A stretch of 10,122 nucleotides of DNA from an uncultured Capnocytophaga sp. GTDB lineage: Bacteria > Bacteroidota > Bacteroidia > Flavobacteriales > Flavobacteriaceae. A program made the translations under genes and the position numbers. Within the stretch, counting starts at the first letter, position 1. Every line of letters starts with the position of its first letter. This document shows, piece after piece, positions 5,912-10,122 of this stretch. The DNA lies in contig CAJZFM010000055.1 of the NCBI GenBank assembly GCA_915070235.1, positions 1 through 10,122 of the forward strand, in the 5' to 3' direction. The notes beneath the pieces were generated by a model. The model was given only the letters and a program-made list of their open reading frames with translations, did no database searches and was not told the DNA's origin.

Positions 5912-7393
5912 TTATTTAAGAAAGTCAAGATCAGCATTGCTCTTCTGTAGGTTTTCGTTTTCCTCTGCCAGCTCATAGGCAGTCTCCCCTAAGGAAGTAG
6001 TAAGCGCTTTGTTGGCACCTTTGTCTATAAGGAGCTTTAGTAGGGAGGTGTCTTTGGCAGTAAGAGCCGCTTTGATAAGGGGCGTTTCCCCCTCTTCGTT
6101 CTGTGCATTGATATCTATAGATGGCCAAGAGCATATTTTCTCTACGAGCTTAAGGTTTCCCTTTACTACAGCCATATGTAGGGCAGTATCTCCGTGGGCA
6201 TTGGCACCTTGTATTGCGACCAAATACTGCTTCAAAAGGGCGGCTTTTTGATCAAAATCTTCATCATTACCCTTTTTGCGAGGGTTATAGCTGGCAAGGA
6301 GCGCCTCTATCACATTGACCCCTTTCTTACTTACCGCACGAGTATCAGCTCCTTGCTCTAATAGTAGTGCAACTACTTCACTACTGCTGCGTTGTAGGGC
6401 GATAAGCAGGGCAGTTTCTCCTTTTCCATTGGCCTTGTTGATGTGTTCTTTGCCCTTAAGCAAGAGCTTTACCAACTCTAAGTTGTTCCCATAACAAGCA
6501 TTCATCAGGCAGGTATTGCCGTCTTTGTCTATAGCCTCTATATTAGCCCCTTTCTCTATAAGATATTGGGCAGCAGGCAGGTCTTGGCGACGCGCTAAGT
6601 AGTGCAAGGCGGTACCGCCTTTGTAATCGGTGGCAGTAGCCGGAATTTTCTGGTTTTCAATCAGGTACTGATATACCTCTACAGGATTGTTGGGCTGTCG
6701 TATTACCCCTTCGGCGGCCATAGGCAAGGCTTGAGAGGTAGGCTTTACTTTCTTACGCAAGGTCTTGAGCAGGCTTACATTACCCTTTCGGGTAGCATAA
6801 TCAAAGGCGGTAGCGCCACTAAGGCTCGTCTGTTTGAGTTTGAGTCCCTTGCTGATAAAGTATTGGGTAAGTGGTAGTTGCTCGCTATCGAAGGCGATGG
6901 TCTTGAGAAGAAGGGTCTCCCCTTGGTCATAGGTAGCCTTAGGGTCTATGCCTGCACGGAAGAAAGCCTCATACACTTTGGGATTGGTATTGCCGAAGAG
7001 AGCTGCAAAGGTAACAGGGATATAGCCCTTGGTGTCCTTGGCATAGATATCACTGCCTCGCTCTAAGAGGTAGTGGATAAGTTCTACATTTCCAGCACTT
7101 GCAGCCCAAAAGAGGTAAGTGCGCCCATCATGAGTGGTTTTGGTGATACTGTTCCCCTCTTGTTCTATTAGATAGATAGCTGTTGAGGTAGGTACATTGC
7201 TTAAGATGGCCAGCGAAGGCGCATCAAAGGCAGCCTCATTGAGCGCTGAAGGACTATTGCCTGCCTCTATAGCGGTTTTTACTTGGCTAACAGAGGTGTT
7301 TTCATTCCAAAAACTACGGTCAAAGAATACATTTTGCTGGCTCATTGCGGATATGCTTGCCAAAAGTGTTATGACAGAGAACAGTTTTTTCAT
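5912..7393 (-). CDS. Secreted ankyrin-repeat protein
   Basis: A 493-residue protein with a Sec signal peptide at 1-18 (two lysines, a hydrophobic core and a likely cleavage after AMS before QQN), so probably periplasmic. The rest is ankyrin repeats of about 33 residues. Clear ones start near residues 89 (DGRTYLFWAASAGN), 122, 157, 192, 258 (KGGTALHYLARRQD), 291, 324, 357, 400 (HGDTALHMAVVKGN), 434 and 468; the stretch 205-250 is degenerate. Such repeats bind other proteins and have no enzymatic role of their own. Periplasmic ankyrin proteins next to catalase genes (AnkB of Pseudomonas) are known, but no catalase is visible here, so the partner is unknown. The ATG at 7393 is fixed by the signal peptide. 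Only 21 bp separate it from the IS30 left end, so its native promoter has probably been displaced and expression may come from the IS. Confidence 0.93.
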   Translation of the reverse strand: MKKLFSVITLLASISAMSQQNVFFDRSFWNENTSVSQVKTAIEAGNSPSALNEAAFDAPSLAILSNVPTSTAIYLIEQEGNSITKTTHDGRTYLFWAASAGNVELIHYLLERGSDIYAKDTKGYIPVTFAALFGNTNPKVYEAFFRAGIDPKATYDQGETLLLKTIAFDSEQLPLTQYFISKGLKLKQTSLSGATAFDYATRKGNVSLLKTLRKKVKPTSQALPMAAEGVIRQPNNPVEVYQYLIENQKIPATATDYKGGTALHYLARRQDLPAAQYLIEKGANIEAIDKDGNTCLMNACYGNNLELVKLLLKGKEHINKANGKGETALLIALQRSSSEVVALLLEQGADTRAVSKKGVNVIEALLASYNPRKKGNDEDFDQKAALLKQYLVAIQGANAHGDTALHMAVVKGNLKLVEKICSWPSIDINAQNEEGETPLIKAALTAKDTSLLKLLIDKGANKALTTSLGETAYELAEENENLQKSNADLDFLK

Positions 7394-7414
7394 AAGTGAA
7401 AAGTTAATAGGCCG

Positions 7415-7439
7415 AATTCAAGTTACAAATGCAACTTTT
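7415..7439. repeat. IS30 left terminal inverted repeat
   Basis: Matches the reverse complement of 8532-8556 at 22 of 25 positions. The outer 7 bp (AATTCAA) and inner 13 bp (AAATGCAACTTTT) are identical, with three mismatches in between. It overlaps the last codons and stop of the transposase. Confidence 0.85.
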
Positions 7440-8411
7440 CAGTTAGACATTGATTTGATTTTGCAAAGTTATTAGAAAAGAATTCTAATGGTGTTAGGTA
7501 ACCGAGTCTTTTTCTCGGTCTGTTATTTAGTTTATCCTGTATCATTTTGACATCTTCCTCTGTTAGATCCTCAAATGAACTGCCTTTGGGTATAAACTGC
7601 CTTATAAGACCGTTCAGGTTCTCATTTGATCCTCGTTCCCAACTATGATATGGACGGGCAAAATATACATCTATTTTAAGGGAAGAAGCAATTTGCTGGT
7701 GATCTGAGAACTCTTTCCCATTGTCAGCCGTTGCTGTATGTAACAAGTCTTTAATAGGGCCAAGTATATCCACCATAGCTTTGGTAAGCGGTTTGGCTTC
7801 TTTCCCTTCAAGTAATGCCAACCAGCATATTCCAGTTGCCCTATCGTTTATCGTAAGCAAGGCTCCTTTATGGTTCTTTCCAATCATGGTATCAATTTCT
7901 AAATCCCCAAAACGGCTTCTTTGCTCCACTATAGCTGGGCGATTTTCTATGCCTACTCTATTACTGATGATGCCTCTATTGTCCCTGGAAGCACCACGTT
8001 TTCGATACCGCCTACCTTTGTGTCGTAGGTGAGTATGTAGGTCTCCGCCACGCTTCTTATCCTCCCATATATGCTGATAGATACGCTCATGGCTAATACA
8101 TTCCAATCCTTCCAATTCGCATCTTCCAGCGATCTGTTCTGGACTGAAGTCCTCTCTGAGTAATTCTTCAACACGTTCACGTACAGCTTGAGTAAAGTGG
8201 ATTTTTTTTGTTTTTTTTGCATTCGCTTCTGGTATTTTCGCTGTGCCAAATCAACATTGTATTGCCCGCTTCGCTTGTCACAATTACGTTTAAGCTCACG
8301 GCTAACAACGGATTTGTCTTTACCTATGGCAGAGGCTATAAAATTAATTTTGCAACCTTGTTGCTTCATCACAAAAATTGTGTACCTTTGCTCTTTGGTT
8401 AAATGACCCAT
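7423..8411 (-). CDS. IS30-family transposase, needing a -1 frameshift at an A8 tract
   Basis: DDE transposase of the IS30 family. The start is placed at 8411 (MGHLTKEQRY), because the promoter -7 box at 8435-8442 excludes the ATG at 8465. The first part (8411-8202) encodes the N-terminal HTH (KINFIASAIGKDKSVVSRELKRN). The catalytic part is one frame back, reading IHFTQAVRERVEELL from 8202 to the stop at 7423. A -1 shift on the A8 run at 8202-8209 joins them into 329 residues, the normal family length. The catalytic residues are all present: Asp in GDLEIDTMIG, Asp in TADNGKEF, and Glu in RGSNEN, with 33 residues between the last two. Without the shift, a protein of about 152 residues ends at 7953. 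The site reads CAA-AAA-AAA, a slippery A-AAA-AAA heptamer, so the shift may be programmed, may arise by transcriptional slippage, or may be an inactivating deletion of one A. Confidence 0.88.
7464..7471 (-). promoter_or_regulatory. Possible outward -7 promoter box at the IS30 left end
   Basis: TAACTTTG on the minus strand fits TAnnTTTG and points out of the element toward the ankyrin gene, whose ATG lies about 70 bp downstream. It lies inside the transposase's last codons (NNFAKS region). No clear TTTG is seen 17-23 bp upstream, so strength is doubtful. Confidence 0.3.
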
Positions 8412-8434
8412 TCTTTTGAACTTTTGGACGGAGG

Positions 8435-8466
8435 CAAAGATAGTCATTTTCCCCTGCTCAGACAAA
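8435..8466 (-). promoter_or_regulatory. IS30 transposase promoter
   Basis: On the minus strand, TTTG (8463-8466), a 20-bp spacer, then TATCTTTG (8435-8442): a near-consensus Bacteroidota housekeeping promoter. The start codon at 8411 follows 23 bp after the -7 box. This decides the start of the transposase. Confidence 0.75.
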
Positions 8467-8531
8467 GGGAGGATCTATTTTTTTCCTCTCTTTTGTTTGA
8501 GTAAAGTTTTTTATTTACTTCCTACCTCCGA

Positions 8532-8556
8532 AAAAGTTGCATTTATTAGTTGAATT
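8532..8556. repeat. IS30 right terminal inverted repeat
   Basis: Partner of 7415-7439, with 22 of 25 positions matching in inverted orientation. The transporter remnant starts directly after it. Confidence 0.85.
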
Positions 8557-8557
8557 T

Positions 8558-8854
8558 AGGCAATCTAAAACAATGCTTACCCTCATATTCATTCCTATTG
8601 CCATAGGGGTAGCTCAGAAAAACGGGTATCCGATTATGAGTCTTGCTTTCCCGGTGGCAATGCTTGTGGGACATGTGTATGTACTGCCTTTTAACAGTAA
8701 ACCTGCTGCCCTACTGTACACTACCAATCAATACAGCTGGAGCGACACCTTCAAGTTTGGTATTACGATGATGTTTATCAGTTGGTTGATGATACTCTTG
8801 TGGGGCGAAACGGTATTGCGGTGGTATGGGTTTACCAATGGAGTATTCTTTTAA
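8558..8854 (+). pseudogene. C-terminal remnant of an SLC13/DASS-type sodium:anion symporter
   Basis: About 98 in-frame codons read RQSKTMLTLIFIPIAIG, then a strand AFPVAMLVGHVYVLPFNSKPAALLY and a final helix MMFISWLMILLWGETVLRWYG, ending at the stop 8852-8854. This has the look of the last two or three membrane segments of the SLC13 (divalent anion:Na+ symporter) family: a hydrophobic helix, a polar re-entrant-like stretch with Pro/Asn, then the terminal helix. A complete member has about 450-500 residues, so roughly 80 per cent is missing upstream, where the IS30 right end begins. The frame runs back into the IS repeat and offers a TTG at 8537 and an ATG at 8573, but neither would make a functional transporter. 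The missing part is not on the other side of the IS, so there was a deletion or rearrangement. Family assignment is moderate, given the short fragment. Confidence 0.7.
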
Positions 8855-8961
8855 TACCACAAAGCCAATAATGCCAATTACTGAAGATAAAAGATAAGAT
8901 AAAGATAACTCTTAAAAAGAGTGCTGGATATTGAACGTAGGCGCGTCAATTATAAAATCAT

Positions 8962-8998
8962 AATACCTCCAAAGAGTATTTAATTCTTTGGAGGTATT
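8962..8998. terminator. Strong hairpin terminator
   Basis: Perfect 14-bp stem, 8962-8975 with 8985-8998, 9-nt loop, containing CCTCC/GGAGG. It is followed by TTTTCTGC on the plus strand and an AT-rich tract on the minus strand. It would stop plus-strand transcription from the transporter remnant and minus-strand transcription from hdeD. The rest of the 223-bp gap (8855-9077) holds only a run of GATA-containing purine repeats at about 8884-8908 and a 6-bp hairpin (8908-8922); no gene is seen. Confidence 0.75.
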
Positions 8999-9077
8999 TT
9001 CTGCAAAAAAGCACTATAGCACTGTAATCATAGGTATAACTATAGACTTGTGCCAGTGGTATTTTGCTAATTTGCTG

Positions 9078-9710
9078 TTATTTCGTAGCTTCTTTCACTT
9101 CTTTTTCGAGGTCTTCTATGCGGTTCTTTAAATCATCTGATAACTTTTGAGCAGAACCTTTTAACTTTTTCAGATTGAACGAAAGTATTACAGATGAAAT
9201 ACCTGTGGAGATAAATGCTAAACCTGTGAATACTACTAATGAGATACCTGTAAAGATAGGATTAGCAATCAAAATGAACGAGAGGATAATACTCAATACG
9301 CTCACTATGGCTAAGTTCCCCCAATTCAGTACGCCTGCTTCTTTTTCTTCGAAGGCAAAACCAAGTAGCTCAAACGAACGGAATAGCAACGTAAAACCTA
9401 CTACCAATGGTAATATAAACATTGATAGGGCAGGATACATAAGTAAAAAGATACCCATTATCAATGAAATAAGTCCGCTTACCAAATACCAGCCCCAACC
9501 ATTAAGATTTTTAGTATTCTGTAGGGCAAAGAAGGTTTCAATTATCCCCGATACTAAGAACGAAAGACTAAAGAGTATTGAAAGGGTAAGATAAGAAGCT
9601 TGTGGTGATATAATTACCCCTATACCACAAAGAATGAACAAAATCCCTAAAATAAGGGGAATGTACCAGTGTTTTACTGATCTTCTGATGGATTTGAAAA
9701 AATGCAACAT
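9078..9710 (-). CDS. HdeD-family (DUF308) membrane protein with C-terminal coiled coil
   Basis: A 210-residue inner-membrane protein with six predicted transmembrane helices at about 15-35, 40-62, 71-92, 97-119, 130-150 and 153-178. These form three tandem hairpins, each with a proline after its first helix (SP36, YP93, NP151), the internal triplication typical of HdeD/DUF308. Residues 181-210 are charged (KKLKGSAQKLSDDLKNRIED and on) and look like a short cytoplasmic coiled coil. HdeD in E. coli is linked to acid resistance; the molecular activity of the family is not known, and no stress role can be read here. The ATG at 9710 follows a near-perfect promoter at 9738-9768. The gene is monocistronic, ended by the hairpin at 8962-8998, and is flanked by IS debris on both sides. 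Confidence 0.88.
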   Translation of the reverse strand: MLHFFKSIRRSVKHWYIPLILGILFILCGIGVIISPQASYLTLSILFSLSFLVSGIIETFFALQNTKNLNGWGWYLVSGLISLIMGIFLLMYPALSMFILPLVVGFTLLFRSFELLGFAFEEKEAGVLNWGNLAIVSVLSIILSFILIANPIFTGISLVVFTGLAFISTGISSVILSFNLKKLKGSAQKLSDDLKNRIEDLEKEVKEATK

Positions 9711-9737
9711 AACTTTATCATTTAAAAATTAATGACG

Positions 9738-9768
9738 CAAAGGTAAGGATATTTTTTTGATTAGCAAA
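9738..9768 (-). promoter_or_regulatory. hdeD promoter, consensus Bacteroidota type
   Basis: On the minus strand, TTTG (9765-9768), a 19-bp spacer, then TACCTTTG (9738-9745), matching the TTTG-N19-TAnnTTTG consensus exactly. The ATG is 27 bp downstream of the -7 box. The -33 element is only about 15 bp from the open frame of the IS982 remnant. Confidence 0.85.
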
Positions 9769-9782
9769 ATATTTATAAATAA

Positions 9783-10122
9783 AAATCGCCTTCTGGTGAA
9801 GTGATAACATTCTGTCTTACAGGAGCAAATGTGGATGACAGGGATAGCAGGGTATGGACGGTGTTTGCAAAGGTCTTGTATGGGAAGGTCTTTGCTGATA
9901 GAGGATACATCAAGCAGGAACTCTTTGAGAGCCTGTTCGGTCAAGGTATCCAACTCGTTCATGGGCTCAAGGCTAAGATGAAGAACAAATTGATGCCTAT
10001 GTGGGACAAGATCATGCTGAGGAGAAGATACATCATCGAGTGCATTAACGAACTACTCAAGAACAAGGCCAACCTTGTTCACTCAAGACACCGCTCGATA
10101 CACAACTTTATCATGAACTTGT
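9783..10122 (+). pseudogene. IS982-family transposase remnant (5'-truncated, runs off window)
   Basis: An open frame from 9783 to the window end encodes 113 residues without a start codon. It reads GEVITFCLTGANVDDRDSRVW, then KVFADRGYIKQELFESLFGQGIQLVHGLKAKMKNK and RRRYIIECINELLKNKANLVHSRHRSIHNF. This is the C-terminal part of the IS982-family DDE domain. The second catalytic Asp (FADRGYI) and the Glu (IIECIN) are present; the first Asp and the N-terminal half are missing, and a stop codon closes the frame at 9780-9782. The full family length is about 290-300 residues, so at least 140 are lost. The copy cannot transpose by itself. The true junction with non-IS DNA lies somewhere around 9783-9795. 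The rest of the gene should continue past the window. Confidence 0.85.

Larger units (their letters stand above)
7415..8556 (-). mobile_element. IS30-family insertion sequence, about 1.14 kb
   Basis: Bounded by imperfect terminal inverted repeats at 7415-7439 and 8532-8556 (25 bp, 22 identical). The 1142-bp length and the single full-length-size transposase are normal for the IS30 family. The flanks carry TAGGC at 8557-8561, directly against the right repeat, and again at 7408-7412, two bases from the left repeat. This could be a target duplication with the left end at 7413, but 5 bp is longer than the usual 2-3 bp for the family. The element sits between the ankyrin gene's start and a transporter remnant lacking its N-terminal part. 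Confidence 0.85.

Noticed and set aside
7953..8193. Separate protein from the zero-frame tail of the transposase's first part
   Set aside because: The residues after the A8 tract have no family similarity, while the -1 frame over the same DNA encodes conserved IS30 sequence.
8412..8465. Transposase start at 8465
   Set aside because: It lies upstream of or within the TTTG-N20-TATCTTTG promoter; the start at 8411 matches the usual IS30 N-terminus.
8537..8854. A 105-residue small membrane protein starting at the TTG at 8537
   Set aside because: Its first residues are encoded by the IS inverted repeat and the remainder is the C-terminal end of a larger transporter.
8908..8922. Small 6-bp hairpin as an extra terminator
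   Set aside because: Short stem and no T-tract; the stronger hairpin at 8962-8998 explains termination.
9729..9962. A 77-residue minus-strand protein
   Set aside because: It lies antisense to the IS982 transposase frame and across the hdeD promoter, and resembles no known protein; it is a shadow frame.

Overview
The window looks like chromosomal DNA of a Bacteroidota bacterium, most likely Flavobacteriaceae and plausibly Capnocytophaga or a relative. The most direct evidence is the promoter type. At least four genes carry the phylum's TAnnTTTG -7 box, and two of these have TTTG 19-20 bp upstream (9738-9768 and 8435-8466). The proteins also read as flavobacterial: a SPT/KBL-type PLP enzyme, HdeD, RarA, a secreted ankyrin protein, and IS30 and IS982 transposases. 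The genus is inferred from style, not proven.

Layout. 1-878: 3' part of an acyl-CoA dehydrogenase (+). 879-1060: a block of 16-bp tandem repeats followed by complementary 7-bp tandem repeats. 1061-1585: acyl-CoA thioesterase (+). 1579-2865: RarA ATPase (-), overlapping the thioesterase tail to tail by 7 bp. 2893-2936: hairpin terminator. 2952-3497 and 3507-4772: a two-gene operon (-) of a small serine hydrolase and, upstream of it, an alpha-oxoamine-synthase-family acyltransferase (candidate serine palmitoyltransferase or cysteate acyltransferase). 4773-4915: divergent promoter region. 4916-5857: a LexA/S24-type regulator (+) with two DNA-binding-like segments and an apparently intact self-cleavage site. 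5869-5907: terminator shared by convergent genes. 5912-7393: periplasmic ankyrin-repeat protein (-). 7415-8556: an IS30-family insertion sequence whose transposase needs a -1 frameshift. 8558-8854: C-terminal remnant of an SLC13-type transporter. 8962-8998: terminator. 9078-9710: HdeD-family membrane protein (-). 9783-10122: 5'-truncated IS982-family transposase running off the end.

The left half (1-5900) is orderly and lipid-oriented: acyl-CoA oxidation, acyl-CoA hydrolysis, and an acyl-CoA-using PLP enzyme that may make the first intermediate of sphingolipids or of capnine-type sulfonolipids. The regulator is transcribed divergently from the PLP enzyme. Both promoters carry the same TAACCCAA box exactly 10 bp upstream of their -7 element, which makes common control by one protein likely; the regulator itself is the obvious candidate. 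The right half (7400-10122) has been remodelled by insertion sequences. It holds one nearly complete IS30, a decapitated transporter gene and an IS982 remnant that ends close to the hdeD promoter.

The intergenic DNA is unusual. Three separate gaps contain near-tandem heptamers (ATTAATC, AAAGGTA-like, AAAGTGA-like) followed by their own inverted complement, and two of these act as plausible terminators.
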